Origin: Acidobacterium sp.
Lineage (GTDB): Bacteria; Acidobacteriota; Terriglobia; Terriglobales; Acidobacteriaceae
Reading direction: 5' to 3'
Length of the DNA: 64,000 bases
NCBI GenBank assembly: GCA_003166955.1
Contig: PMUI01000090.1
Location: forward strand, 65,182-129,181
Program-made: the position numbers and the translations under genes
Part shown: one piece after another, positions 37,570 to 46,782 of the stretch
Numbering within the stretch: position 1 is the first letter of the stretch
Layout: every line of letters starts with the position of its first letter
Notes under the pieces: generated by a model
Databases searched by the model: none
What the model saw: the letters and a program-made list of their open reading frames with translations, nothing else
Told to the model about the DNA's origin: nothing

Positions 37570-38790
37570 TCACCAGCCGTACACGCGGTACGGATAAGGG
37601 TAGGGATATCCATACGGATACGGCGGCGCCATGTACACCGGCCGCCGCTGCAGTTGCGGAACACTCCGCGCCAGCCGCTGCGCTTCCTGCCAGGAAACCG
37701 GCTGCACCGTCACCGCGTTCGTCAGGTGGAAGTTCAGCAGCGTCTCCGCGGGCAGATAAATACGCGGTCCATTAGTCGCCCCCGAAGCGGCCAGGCCCGC
37801 ACCGCCGCCAACCACGGCGCCCACCGCTGCCCCAGGGCCGCGGCCAATCAGGCCACCGATAATCGCGCCCACCGCCGCCCCGCCGATCGTGTTGCCCGCC
37901 GTGTAGCCGGCCTTATTCGGCCCCTTGCTCGACCAGATGTCCGTCGCCACCGGATACACCGTGCCGCCCAGATTCACCGAAGCGATCTGCAGTTGCAGCT
38001 CGGCGTCGCCACCCAGCGCGCCCGCCTTCTTCACCTTGACCACCGTGCCCTGCAGCACGGCGCCCCGCGGAATCGCCAGCACGTTGCCCTGATACACATC
38101 GCTGGCCGCGGTCGCCTGGAACGGCGCTCCATCCTGCAGCTTTGTCACATCCAGCGGCTCGCTCAGCCGAATTTGCACCAGGGTCCCCGCCGGAATCGTC
38201 ACCGGCCCGCTCGGCTGTTGCGGAGGAGGATAGTTGCCGTAGCCGCCGTTGGGATAAGGCTGCTGGTAGGGCTGCTGCCCATACCCGCCCTGCGGATAAG
38301 GATAAGGAGCGCGCGCAGCCGGAGGCTGAGCAGGCTGTCCCGGTTGATCCGGGGGAGGTGGGGGAGGAATCTGTTCGCCATTCGGCGCGGCAGACGGCTG
38401 CTGATTATCTGCCGGAGGTGGAGGCGGTGCCGTCTGCGCATCAGCTGGAGGAGGTGACGAACTCTGCGCCTGGCCCGCCGCGCCCGTCACCGTGATGTTG
38501 TTCTGGATTCCGCTCACGCCCGGCACGTTGGCCGCAACCGTCTCAGCTTCCTGTCGCTGCTGGTTCGTCTCGACCGTGCCCGCCAGCGTCACAACGCCGT
38601 TCGACGTGCTCGCCGTGATTGGCTGATTCTTCAGCACCGGATCGTGCGCGATCGCGCTCGACACCGCGCCCTGCAGATCGCCGCTCTGCGCCAGTGCCGC
38701 GCTTCCCGCGAAAACCCAAAGGCAGGCGGCCAGCATCAGCGATGCGCCCCCGACCCATGAAAACTTCCGACGAAAGCAATTCGTACGCAT
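37570..38790 (-). CDS. BON-domain, glycine-zipper envelope protein
   Basis: I start at the ATG at 38790, which has AGGGAG upstream, giving 406 residues. A signal peptide is followed by a BON domain (LQGAVSSAIAHDPVLKNQPITASTSNGVVTLAGTV, about 38-105). Next are a long Pro/Gln/Tyr-rich linker (about 110-205), a beta domain (GTLVQIRLSEPLDVTKLQDG), a glycine zipper (GGAAVGAIIGGLIGRGPGAAVGAVVGGGAGLAASG) and LLPAETLLNFHL-like YLPAETLLNFHL. BON domains bind phospholipid. The C-terminal half is paralogous to the lipoprotein at 28.9-29.6 kb. The C-terminal tail is Tyr/Pro-rich. Confidence 0.83.
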   Translation of the reverse strand: MRTNCFRRKFSWVGGASLMLAACLWVFAGSAALAQSGDLQGAVSSAIAHDPVLKNQPITASTSNGVVTLAGTVETNQQRQEAETVAANVPGVSGIQNNITVTGAAGQAQSSSPPPADAQTAPPPPPADNQQPSAAPNGEQIPPPPPPDQPGQPAQPPAARAPYPYPQGGYGQQPYQQPYPNGGYGNYPPPQQPSGPVTIPAGTLVQIRLSEPLDVTKLQDGAPFQATAASDVYQGNVLAIPRGAVLQGTVVKVKKAGALGGDAELQLQIASVNLGGTVYPVATDIWSSKGPNKAGYTAGNTIGGAAVGAIIGGLIGRGPGAAVGAVVGGGAGLAASGATNGPRIYLPAETLLNFHLTNAVTVQPVSWQEAQRLARSVPQLQRRPVYMAPPYPYGYPYPYPYRVYGW

Positions 38791-38961
38791 AATGTGCAAC
38801 TCCCTTGCTTCAGGCTGGTCTGCCCGCGTTCGTGGGTCTGTTGGGATAGACGCAGCGCCGCCCGAAGCGTGACTGTTTCTGCCTCTTCCAACACCAGATT
38901 AGATGAAAAGTTTCCCATAAAAGCCGCAGTTAGATCGCGATAACGAAGCCGCCGTGAAACC

Positions 38962-39045
38962 GTCCGGCTGACCGCATCTCCGCTGACCGGAGTTTAGCTA
39001 ACCGGACTTCAGCTGACCGGACTTTTAGCTAACCGCTTCTTAGCT
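38962..39045. repeat. Short tandem repeat GCTGACCGGACTT-type
   Basis: Degenerate units GGCTGACCG, GCTGACCGGAGTTTA, GCTAACCGGACTTCA, GCTGACCGGACTTTTA, GCTAACCGCTTCTTA follow one another and end within the pgi stop region. I see no coding potential. It resembles the GGCTACC tracts elsewhere in position, next to a stop codon, but not in sequence. Confidence 0.55.
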
Positions 39046-40690
39046 ATTTCCGCTGCTTCCTGTACCGCTCAATCAGCGTAGTCGTCGAGCTGTCATGGCT
39101 CCCCTTCGCCGGCCCAGAGCCCTCCAGCTCGCCGACGATCTTCTTCGCCAGAACTTTGCCCAGCTCCACGCCCCACTGGTCGAAAGAATCAATTTGCCAG
39201 ATCACACCCTGCGTGAAAACACTATGCTCGTAGAGCGCTACCAGCTTGCCCAGAGCCGCCGGTGTCAACTCCTCCAGCAGAAACGTGCTCGACGGCCTGT
39301 CTCCCTCGAAGACGCGATGCGGCACCAGCCAGTCCGGTGTGCCCTCAGCCTTCACTTCCTCCGGAGTCTTGCCGAAAGCCAACGCCTCGCCCTGTGCAAA
39401 AACGTTCGCCATCAGCAGATCGTGATGCTCGCCTAACGGATTAAGAGCCTTCGCAAAACCAATGAAATCGCAGGGGATCAGCCGCGTCCCCTGGTGGATC
39501 AGCTGGTAGAACGAATGCTGCCCGTTCGTCCCCGGCTCGCCCCAGAAAATCGGCCCTGTCGCGTAGTTAACCCTGTCGCCCGACAGCGTGACGTGCTTCC
39601 CATTGCTCTCCATCGTCAGCTGCTGCAGGTACGCAGGAAACCGCTTCAGGTACTGCTCGTAGGGCAGCACAGCCACCGTCTCCGCTCCAAAGAAATCCGT
39701 ATACCAGACCGACAGCAGCCCCATCAGCACTGGCAAATTCTTCGCGAACGCCGTCGTCCGGAAGTGCTCGTCGATCGCGTGGAACCCGGCCAGCATCGCC
39801 CGGAAATTCTCCGGCCCAATCGCGAGCATCGTCGACAACCCAATCGCCGAGTCCATCGAATACCGCCCACCAACCCAGTCCCAGAACCCAAACATGTTCG
39901 CCGTGTCGATCCCGAACTTCGCCACTTCCTTTGCGTTCGTCGACACAGCGACGAAGTGCTTCGCCACCGCCTTGTCGTCTTTCAGCTTCTTCAGCGACCA
40001 ATCACGCGCCGTCTGCGCGTTCGTCATCGTTTCCAAAGTCGTAAACGTCTTCGACGAAATGATGAACAGCGTCTCTTCCGGATCAAGATCATGCGTCGCT
40101 TCGGCAAAGTCCGTCCCATCCACGTTGGACACAAACCGGAACGTCATATCGCGCTGGCTATAGTGACGCAGTGCCTCATACGCCATCACCGGGCCCAGAT
40201 CCGAACCGCCAATCCCGATGTTGATGACGTTCCGAATCCGTTTTCCCGTAAAGCCTTTCCAGGCGCCGCTCCGTACGCGGTTCGAAAAATCCGACATGCG
40301 ATCCAGAACCTCGTGCACGCCCGGCACCACATTCTCGCCATCGACCTTGATGACCACGCCTTTGGGAGCACGCAGCGCCGCGTGCAGCACCGCCCGCTTC
40401 TCCGAGACGTTGATCTTCTCGCCCGCGAACATCGCCTCGATCCGCTCGCGCAGCCCGCTCTGTTCGGCCAGCTCGAGCAGCAGCCGCACCGTCTCGTCCG
40501 TGATCCGGTGCTTCGAGTAGTCGAGGTAAATGCCCTCGGCCTCCGCTGTCAATCGCGTCCCCCGCGCGGGGTCCGACTGAAACAGCCCGCGCAAATGCTG
40601 GCTGCGAATCTTCTCGTAATGCGCCTGCAGCGCTTTCCAGGCGGGAAGGGAAGTCAACGGTGTCTGAACGGCAGTTGCGGTAGCGCTCAT
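39044..40690 (-). CDS. pgi: Glucose-6-phosphate isomerase
   Basis: This enzyme interconverts glucose-6-phosphate and fructose-6-phosphate. The ATG at 40690, preceded by CCGGAGAAAAATC, gives 548 residues, the normal length. Landmarks are [48 protein letters not shown], the second signature [13 protein letters not shown] and [16 protein letters not shown]. It opens a sugar-phosphate block with the phosphohexomutase, manC and manA, all on the same strand. It supplies fructose-6-phosphate for mannose synthesis. Confidence 0.96.
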   Translation of the reverse strand: MSATATAVQTPLTSLPAWKALQAHYEKIRSQHLRGLFQSDPARGTRLTAEAEGIYLDYSKHRITDETVRLLLELAEQSGLRERIEAMFAGEKINVSEKRAVLHAALRAPKGVVIKVDGENVVPGVHEVLDRMSDFSNRVRSGAWKGFTGKRIRNVINIGIGGSDLGPVMAYEALRHYSQRDMTFRFVSNVDGTDFAEATHDLDPEETLFIISSKTFTTLETMTNAQTARDWSLKKLKDDKAVAKHFVAVSTNAKEVAKFGIDTANMFGFWDWVGGRYSMDSAIGLSTMLAIGPENFRAMLAGFHAIDEHFRTTAFAKNLPVLMGLLSVWYTDFFGAETVAVLPYEQYLKRFPAYLQQLTMESNGKHVTLSGDRVNYATGPIFWGEPGTNGQHSFYQLIHQGTRLIPCDFIGFAKALNPLGEHHDLLMANVFAQGEALAFGKTPEEVKAEGTPDWLVPHRVFEGDRPSSTFLLEELTPAALGKLVALYEHSVFTQGVIWQIDSFDQWGVELGKVLAKKIVGELEGSGPAKGSHDSSTTTLIERYRKQRK

Positions 40691-40852
40691 GATTTTTCTC
40701 CGGAAAAGAAGTGTCTGTCTGTAGGATTCGCCCGGGCCGAAGTGGTTACCTGATTTCCCGATCTGCCCTCTGATCGTCAGCCGGAGGCTAATGGCCGGCA
40801 GGCCTGGAGGTCGCAACCGGGCCTGCCGGAGCTCTGTGCTCCGAGCCCTGTT

Positions 40853-41233
40853 TTAATTCCCGGTGGGAATGATCCCCGCATTCTCCACCATCAGAATCAC
40901 AGTACGCTGCGGCGCCCGCGTCCGGTGGATCGTGCCTCGCGGAACCACAAACCCCTGGCGCGGCTCCAGCTCTACCGTGCGGTCCTCAAGATCGATGAGC
41001 AGCTTCCCTTCGATCACGTAGAAAAACTCATCGTCCTCATCGTGCTTGTGAAAGTGGTATTCCCCCTCGATCACTCCCATGCGCACCACGCTGCCATTCA
41101 CCTGGCACAGCGTCTGATTGAACCACTTGTACTCGCACCCATCGGCGATCGCCTTCTCGTCGATCAGCTCCAGCGGCGGGTGCAGAATGTTCAGCCGCGT
41201 TTCGTAAGGATAGTCGCTGACAGAACCGGCCAT
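40853..41233 (-). CDS. Cupin-domain protein
   Basis: The ATG at 41233, preceded by GGGAGGTCCCC, gives 126 residues. The cupin metal motif is visible as GEYHFHKHDEDDEFFYVIEGKLLIDLE (His ligands and Glu), and the second motif as FVVPRGTIHRTRAPQ. Small single-domain cupins of this kind include isomerases and mannose-6-phosphate-isomerase-like proteins. The position between pgi and the phosphohexomutase suggests sugar metabolism, but the substrate is not clear. Confidence 0.85.
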   Translation of the reverse strand: MAGSVSDYPYETRLNILHPPLELIDEKAIADGCEYKWFNQTLCQVNGSVVRMGVIEGEYHFHKHDEDDEFFYVIEGKLLIDLEDRTVELEPRQGFVVPRGTIHRTRAPQRTVILMVENAGIIPTGN

Positions 41234-41608
41234 GGGGACCTCCCTTTCGAATCCCAACCATGGTACGACGCGAATATGGCATTCAGGCAAACGCCATCTC
41301 AACTCTCGCCAGGAATCAGGATGGTCGCGATTCCCGTGAATGGACCCGAACCGGCTCTGATTCTGATTTGCCTGAACATGGGCGAATCAACTCTGCATCC
41401 TCCAGACCGAGGATGCTATATATCTGCTCATTCGTCAGATCCACAGGTGGCCCGTCGGAGCCGATGAGCGGGAAACGCACTCGCTTTGTTCGCCGTCGCA
41501 GCGGTTGTCTTGCTGCTGGAATGACTGATCGCCGCCTCATAGCTCGAGTATCCCACCGAAAGCAGCTGGTCGCGTGCCTGAATCTGCGTCTGCACAGGGC
41601 CCCGGCAG
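41234..41608. other. Intergenic region, possibly decayed coding sequence
   Basis: No intact gene is supported. On the minus strand one frame reads QTQIQARDQLLSVGYSSYEAAI and another, shifted frame reads PPVDLTNEQIYSILGLEDAELI. Joined by one frameshift they would form a single short protein of unknown family. This could be a pseudogene or chance. Confidence 0.4.
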
Positions 41609-43036
41609 CTAGCTCGACATCGCGAACTCCCGCGCCGCCTCCAGCAGCTTCTTCACCGACTCCTTCGAGCAAGACTCCGAATAGATCCGCAGCAGCGGCT
41701 CCGTCCCCGAAGCCCGCAGCAGCAGCCACGTCTTTGCCGCATTCGGTTTCGTTTTCGCCTCGGGATTATCGAGCCAGAACTTGATCCCATCCAGCGTCTC
41801 CACCTTCTCCACCGGCATCCCCGCGAACTCCTTCACCCCAGCTTTTGCCCGCGCAATCGCCGCGTTCTTCAGCGTGTCCGGAATATGCAGATCGATGCGC
41901 CCGTACTCGTGTTCGCCGTACTCCTTCTGCAGCCACGCCACCAACTGCCCCAGCGTCTTCTTCTCCTCGGCCATCACGTTGGCGATCAGCAGCGCGTTGA
42001 GCAGCCCATCGCGCTCCGGCAGATGCCGCGTGATTCCAATCCCGCCCGACTCCTCGCCGCCAATCAGGATGTCCTCGGTCAGCATCAGGTCGCAGACATA
42101 CTTGAAGCCGATGCCGTGCTCGTACAGCTTGCGTCCGTAGCGCGCCGCGATGCGATCCAGCATCGATGTCGTATTGAAGGCCCGCGTCACGCCCCCCGGC
42201 CAGCCCTTCCGCTCCAGAATCCACTGCAGGATCACGCAATAAATCTTGTGCGGATCGACAAAGTTGCCATTCTCATCCGCCGCCCCGATGCGGTCCGCGT
42301 CGCCGTCGGTGATCAGCCCCGCATCGCACTTCTCCTGGACCACGACGTCTTGGCATTCGCGAATATGCGGCTCGATGGGCTCAGGATTGATCCCCGGAAA
42401 CAGCGGATCAGGATTCGCGCGAATCTCGATGTAGTCCACCCCAATCTTCAAAAAAATCCCAGCCAAAATCCCCGCGCCCGCGCCATACATGCAGTCAATT
42501 GCAAAGCGAAATTCCGACTTCGCGATTAGATCCAGATCGACGAACTCCTGGATCGCCTCCACATACGGCGGTACAAAGTTCACCTTCTCGATCGTCGCCG
42601 GTGGCCCCGAAGGGAGCGGCTTGCCGAGCATGCTCTCGATCTCCGCCATGATCGACGGGCTGCCCGACCCCCCATAGAACGCCTTGTACTTCACGCCATT
42701 CCACTGCGCCGGGTTGTGGCTCGACGTGATCATCACCCCACCCGCCGCGCTCTGATATTTCACCGCATACGAAAGCGCCGGCGTGGGCGTGATGCGATCC
42801 GCCAGCTTCACCGGAATCCCCGCGCCAGCGACCACCTCAGCCACAGCCGCCGCAAACGCCGGCGACCCGAATCGCGTGTCATAGCCAATAAACACGCCCT
42901 TCTTCGGATCCTCCTTCGCCAAAACGTAGCTCGCGATCGCTGCGGCAGCCGCGCGCACGTTCTCAAACGTGAAGTCATCGGCGATAACGCCGCGCCAACC
43001 GTCCGTGCCAAATTTAACCGGGGAATTCTGCGTCAT
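41609..43036 (-). CDS. Phosphoglucomutase/phosphomannomutase family protein
   Basis: The 475-residue alpha-D-phosphohexomutase has the four family elements. These are FGTDGWRGVIADDFT at the start, the phosphoserine loop MITSSHNPAQWNGVK (about 100-114), the metal loop DGDADRIGAADENG (about 243-256) and the phosphate-binding RASGTEPLLRIYSES (about 440-454). It could make mannose-1-phosphate for the manC product or glucose-1-phosphate. Specificity is not decided by these motifs. The left end of a dispersed repeat begins 1 bp upstream of its start codon. Confidence 0.94.
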   Translation of the reverse strand: MTQNSPVKFGTDGWRGVIADDFTFENVRAAAAAIASYVLAKEDPKKGVFIGYDTRFGSPAFAAAVAEVVAGAGIPVKLADRITPTPALSYAVKYQSAAGGVMITSSHNPAQWNGVKYKAFYGGSGSPSIMAEIESMLGKPLPSGPPATIEKVNFVPPYVEAIQEFVDLDLIAKSEFRFAIDCMYGAGAGILAGIFLKIGVDYIEIRANPDPLFPGINPEPIEPHIRECQDVVVQEKCDAGLITDGDADRIGAADENGNFVDPHKIYCVILQWILERKGWPGGVTRAFNTTSMLDRIAARYGRKLYEHGIGFKYVCDLMLTEDILIGGEESGGIGITRHLPERDGLLNALLIANVMAEEKKTLGQLVAWLQKEYGEHEYGRIDLHIPDTLKNAAIARAKAGVKEFAGMPVEKVETLDGIKFWLDNPEAKTKPNAAKTWLLLRASGTEPLLRIYSESCSKESVKKLLEAAREFAMSS

Positions 43037-43237
43037 CTAAGGAATCTCTGATTAAGCCCTCGTAATACTTCAACGGCGTTGCTTGTGCCGTACGACTAAC
43101 GTCAGTACGCAGTTCGCAGTCGCCTTCGCTTCGTGTTGTTTGAAAGGGCACGGCTTCAGCCGTGCCGTAAAGGGACGCAAGATGTATGCGGCTTCAGCCG
43201 CTGAGGGATGATTTTCGAGTTTTCAGAGCCTCCCTAG
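43037..43237. repeat. MITE/REP-like repeat, copy 4 (with about 75-bp insert)
   Basis: The left end CTAAGGAATCTCTGATTAAG (43037-43056) and right end TTTTCAGAGCCTCCCTAG (43220-43237) are inverted repeats. The inner hairpins are GGCACGGCT-TC-AGCCGTGCC and GCGGCT-TC-AGCCGC, the second with compensated changes relative to copy 2. About 75 bp of unrelated sequence (about 43058-43138) separate the left end from the core. The manC stop codon TAG lies in the right end. Confidence 0.75.
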
Positions 43238-44376
43238 GTGAGTTTCTCGTCTCCGCGCGCAGCCAGTTCCTTCACCACCTTGCCCACTTCCTGCGAGTGA
43301 GCCAGCGTCGTGATCAACAGCGCATCTTCCGTCTCCACCACCACCAGGTTCTGCACCCCAACCAGAGCCACCAGCTTGTCCGGACTAAAAACGTAGTTAC
43401 CTTTCGATCCCAGCACCACGCTGCCGCTCGCCTCCAGCACGTTGTCGTGTTCGTCCGCGGCCTTCTGCTCCACCTGATACTCATGCAGCGCCGTCCACGA
43501 TCCCAGATCGCTCCACCCAAACTTCGCGGGAATGCAATAGAGATTCGAATGATGCTCGCCCCGCGCCGAACGCGGCTCGAGGATCGCATAATCGACGCTG
43601 ATGTTTTCGCACAGCGGATACAGCTCGCCAAACACCCGCTCAAAATCCGGAGTATCCCAGGCCGCCGCAATCTTATCCAGTAACGGCGCCGTATCCGGCA
43701 GAAGCTCCCGCACCGCGTTGGTCAGCGTCTTCGCGCTCCACACAAACATCCCGCTGTTCCAGTAATAATTCCCGGCTGTTACAAATTCCTCCGCCCGCTC
43801 CCGGTTCGGCTTCTCCGTGAAGCGCCGCACGCGCAGCACGCCATCGTCGAACCGCTCGCCCGTTTCGATGTATCCGTAGCCCGTCTCCGGCCGCGTCGGC
43901 TCAATCCCGAGCACCACCATATTGTCGCCCGCAGCGGCCAGCTCGATCGCGCGCCGGATCGTCGCGACGAAAGCCGCCTCATCGCCAATCACATGATCCG
44001 CCGGAAAAATCCCCAGCACAGCCTCAGGACTCAGCCGTTCAATCAGAAAAGCCGCCAGCCCAGCAGCCGGAGCCGTGTTCCGCGCCGCCGGTTCGCACAC
44101 CACCTGCTGCTCCGGCACACAATCCAGCTGCGAACAAATCATTCCCGACAAAAGCGAGTTCGTGATGACCCACACGTCATGAGGTTGCGCCAGAGGTTCC
44201 AGCCGATCCGGAGCCGTCAGCCGATCTGGAGCCGTCAGCCGGTCCAAAGTCCGCTGGATCATCGTCCTCTCCCCATCCAGCGCCAGCACCTGTTTCGCCC
44301 GCGCCCGCCGGCTCCGCGGCCAGAACCGTGTGCCGCTGCCGCCCGCAAGAATGATGGGTCGAAATTCGATTTGCAT
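43234..44376 (-). CDS. manC: Mannose-1-phosphate guanylyltransferase
   Basis: This enzyme makes GDP-mannose from mannose-1-phosphate and GTP. The ATG at 44376 gives 380 residues (a TTG at 44391 is possible). The nucleotidyl-transferase motif LAGGSGTRFWPRSRRARAKQVL lies at the N terminus, followed by GIFPADHVIGDE, GYGYIETG, FTEKPN and SVDYAILEPRS. An 18-bp tandem duplication (44203-44238) inserts a second LTAPDR in the loop DRLTAPDRLTAPDRLEP. It has the short single-domain form without a fused isomerase. ManA is encoded next door. Confidence 0.93.
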   Translation of the reverse strand: MQIEFRPIILAGGSGTRFWPRSRRARAKQVLALDGERTMIQRTLDRLTAPDRLTAPDRLEPLAQPHDVWVITNSLLSGMICSQLDCVPEQQVVCEPAARNTAPAAGLAAFLIERLSPEAVLGIFPADHVIGDEAAFVATIRRAIELAAAGDNMVVLGIEPTRPETGYGYIETGERFDDGVLRVRRFTEKPNRERAEEFVTAGNYYWNSGMFVWSAKTLTNAVRELLPDTAPLLDKIAAAWDTPDFERVFGELYPLCENISVDYAILEPRSARGEHHSNLYCIPAKFGWSDLGSWTALHEYQVEQKAADEHDNVLEASGSVVLGSKGNYVFSPDKLVALVGVQNLVVVETEDALLITTLAHSQEVGKVVKELAARGDEKLT

Positions 44377-44405
44377 TTCCGTCCGATACAAAAGGGAATC
44401 TTAAA

Positions 44406-45371
44406 TTAATCGGCGGCAGGCAGGATGCGGATGATCTCCGCAGGACCCTCGCTCGCCAGGGTCCACCGCAACACACAGGACGGAATCACCGCGAGCTGGT
44501 TGCGTTCCACCGTGAACGCCTCGAACCCCTCACCCGAAATGTGCAGCGATCCCACGGCAACAAAAAACATCTGCACCACAGGACTCGGATCAGTCAGCCC
44601 AGCCGCAACACCCGCCGCCGCCCCCACGGTCCACCGCTCCATCCGAAAATACCGCTCGTCGATCAGCACGCTGTGCCCATCCACCACGCGCGGCGTCACT
44701 TTCCCGGCCCGCGTCGTCAGGTGCATCGCCGCAAAAGCCTTTTCCAGATGCAGTTCCCGCGCGCTGCCGTAGTCGTACATCCGATAAGTCAGGTCGCTGG
44801 TCTGCTGCGTCTCCAGCATCACCACGCCCGGCCCCATCGCGTGCACCGTCCCCGCATCGACAAAAATCATGTCGCCCTTCGCAACCGGAACCATCTCCAT
44901 CAGCGACTCCAGCGATGCATCATGAACCGCGGCCTTCACCTGCTCCACCGTCACCCCGGGCCGGATGCCCAGCGCCACCGAAGCCCCCGGCCGCGCGTCC
45001 AGCGCATACCAGCACTCCGTCTTTCCCCGCGGCTCTCCATAACGCTGCGCCAGCGCATCGTCAGGATGCACCTGCACGCTCAGCTTCTCCTTCGGGAAAA
45101 GAAGCTTGATCAGCAGAGGAAAATCCAGGCCCGTAAGTCCCGGCCCCAGCAGTGCAGCCCGCTGCAGCTTCGTAATCTCGGCAAGGCTCGTACCGCGCAG
45201 CGGTCCAGTATCGGCCACGCACATCTCGCCCGTCAGCCAAACCTCGCCAATAGGCTCGCCGTCGGTCCTGTAGTCGTACCACGGCGCCAGGTCCTGAAAC
45301 CCCCACGGCCGCGTCCGAAAATAAGGTGCAAGCCGGAATGGCGCAAGCGTCTCCACAATCCCCGTCTCCAC
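44406..45371 (-). CDS. manA: Mannose-6-phosphate isomerase, class I
   Basis: This zinc enzyme interconverts fructose-6-phosphate and mannose-6-phosphate. The GTG start at 45371 follows AAGGGGTT and gives 321 residues. Zinc-site motifs are LSVQVHPDDALA and GKTECWYAL, plus DAGTVHAMGPGVVMLETQQTSDLTYRMYDYG. It lies 29 bp upstream of manC. With pgi and the phosphohexomutase the set can convert glucose-6-phosphate to GDP-mannose, a precursor of exopolysaccharide or glycoconjugates. Confidence 0.93.
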   Translation of the reverse strand: METGIVETLAPFRLAPYFRTRPWGFQDLAPWYDYRTDGEPIGEVWLTGEMCVADTGPLRGTSLAEITKLQRAALLGPGLTGLDFPLLIKLLFPKEKLSVQVHPDDALAQRYGEPRGKTECWYALDARPGASVALGIRPGVTVEQVKAAVHDASLESLMEMVPVAKGDMIFVDAGTVHAMGPGVVMLETQQTSDLTYRMYDYGSARELHLEKAFAAMHLTTRAGKVTPRVVDGHSVLIDERYFRMERWTVGAAAGVAAGLTDPSPVVQMFFVAVGSLHISGEGFEAFTVERNQLAVIPSCVLRWTLASEGPAEIIRILPAAD

Positions 45372-45431
45372 AACCCCTTAGTATGCACGACCATATAAGG
45401 TTGCCATCCCGTTCCGCTAGGATTGAAGTCA

Positions 45432-46388
45432 ATGGTTCGCTACCTCGTCACCGGCTGTGCAGGCTTCATCGGCTCCTGGATCACCGAAACCCTCGTCAAT
45501 CGCGGCGAAACCGTCCGCGGCCTCGACAACTTCGAAACCGGCAAACGCGAAAACTTCCACCACCTCTCCGGCCGCTTCGACTTCGTCGAATGCGATCTCC
45601 GCGATGCCGAAGGCGTAGCCCGCGCCTGCGAGGGCGTCGACTACATCCTCCACCAGGGAGCCCGCCCCTCCGTCCCGCGTTCTGTCAAAGACCCCCGCAC
45701 CAGCCACACCGCCAATCTCGACGGCACCTTCAATCTCCTCGAAGGTGCGCGCGCCGCCGGCGTCAAGCGCATCATCTACGCCGCGTCCTCCTCCGCCTAC
45801 GGCAACCAGCCCGGCTTTCCCCGCGTAGAGACCATGGTCCCCATGCCCATCGCGCCCTATCCCGTGCAGAAGCTCGCCGGCGAGCTCTACATGAAGAGCT
45901 ACTGGCAGGTCTACGGCCTCGAAACCGTCTGCCTCCGCTACTTCAACATCTTTGGTCCGCGCCAGGTCCCCGACTCGCCCTACAGCGGCGTCATGGCGAA
46001 GCTCACCCTCCAGATGCTGCGCGGCGAGCGGCCCACCATCAACGGCGACGGCGAGCAGGGCCGCGACTTCACCTACATCGAGAACGCCGTCTCCGCCAAC
46101 CTCCTCGCCCTTGAGGCTCCCGCGGAAAAAGTCGCGGGCCGCGTGTTCAACATCGCCTGCGGCGAACGCCACACCGTCAACAAGACCTTCCGCATCCTCG
46201 CCGAGCTCCTCGACTTCAAAGAGCCGCCCCTCTACGGCCCCCCGCGCCCCGGCGATATCCGCGATTCCCTGGCCGACATCTCCGCCGCCCGCGAAGCCTT
46301 CGGCTACGAGCCAAAGATCGGCTTCGAAGAGGGCCTGCGCCGCACCGTCGCCTGGTACCGCGAGCAATACGCCTCCGCCCCCGTGTAA
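45432..46388 (+). CDS. NAD-dependent epimerase/dehydratase (UDP-sugar 4-epimerase type)
   Basis: The 318-residue extended SDR has the Rossmann motif VTGCAGFIGSWI at the N terminus and the acidic NAD motif LDNFETGKRENF. The catalytic SSS-AYG serine lies in AASSSAYGN, and the YxxxK pair in YPVQKLAGE. FGPRQVPDSPYSGVMAKL resembles UDP-GlcNAc/GalNAc C4-epimerases of the WbpP group. It is divergent from manA and likely also makes sugar precursors for surface polysaccharide. A TTG 9 bp upstream is an alternative start. Confidence 0.9.
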   Translation: MVRYLVTGCAGFIGSWITETLVNRGETVRGLDNFETGKRENFHHLSGRFDFVECDLRDAEGVARACEGVDYILHQGARPSVPRSVKDPRTSHTANLDGTFNLLEGARAAGVKRIIYAASSSAYGNQPGFPRVETMVPMPIAPYPVQKLAGELYMKSYWQVYGLETVCLRYFNIFGPRQVPDSPYSGVMAKLTLQMLRGERPTINGDGEQGRDFTYIENAVSANLLALEAPAEKVAGRVFNIACGERHTVNKTFRILAELLDFKEPPLYGPPRPGDIRDSLADISAAREAFGYEPKIGFEEGLRRTVAWYREQYASAPV

Positions 46389-46398
46389 CTGGTCAGGC

Positions 46399-46670
46399 CT
46401 AAGGAAACCCTAAGGAAACTCTGATTAAGCTGCTGTTTTGAAAGGGCACGGCTTTACAGTTTGCGGAAATACTCGCCAGCTTTGAAGGGGCACAGCTTCA
46501 GCTGTGCCGTAAGAGCTGTGAAATCAGTCCGGCTTTAGCCGCTGAGGGTGATTGTTTTTGCCTCTTAGGATTTTTTCCGCAAGCAGTTCAGCCGTGCCGC
46601 ATAGATCGGTGAAAAATGGGCTTTAGACCCTGAGGGATGGTCCTCGAAGGCTTAATCAGAGCTTCCCCAA
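46399..46670. repeat. MITE/REP-like repeat, composite copy 5
   Basis: The array is bounded by CTAAGGAAACTCTGATTAAG (46410-46429) on the left and GGCTTAATCAGAGCTTCC on the right. An 11-bp tandem repeat (CCTAAGGAAAC twice) precedes the left end. Inside are pieces of at least three hairpin cores, one interrupted after GGGCACGGCTT. One is GGCACAGCT-TC-AGCTGTGCC, which again shows paired changes. It seems to have arisen by repeats inserting into or recombining with repeats. The remaining intergenic sequence to 46782 shows nothing further. Confidence 0.75.
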
Positions 46671-46782
46671 CAGGTCACAAAAGCGGAACGCCGCGCCCCG
46701 ATTCTGCGTAAACTAAGCCCAGAGTCCCCCATCAGGGTGTGGTGTGCGCCGGACCCGCGGGGCTGAGGGAATACTGCGGACT

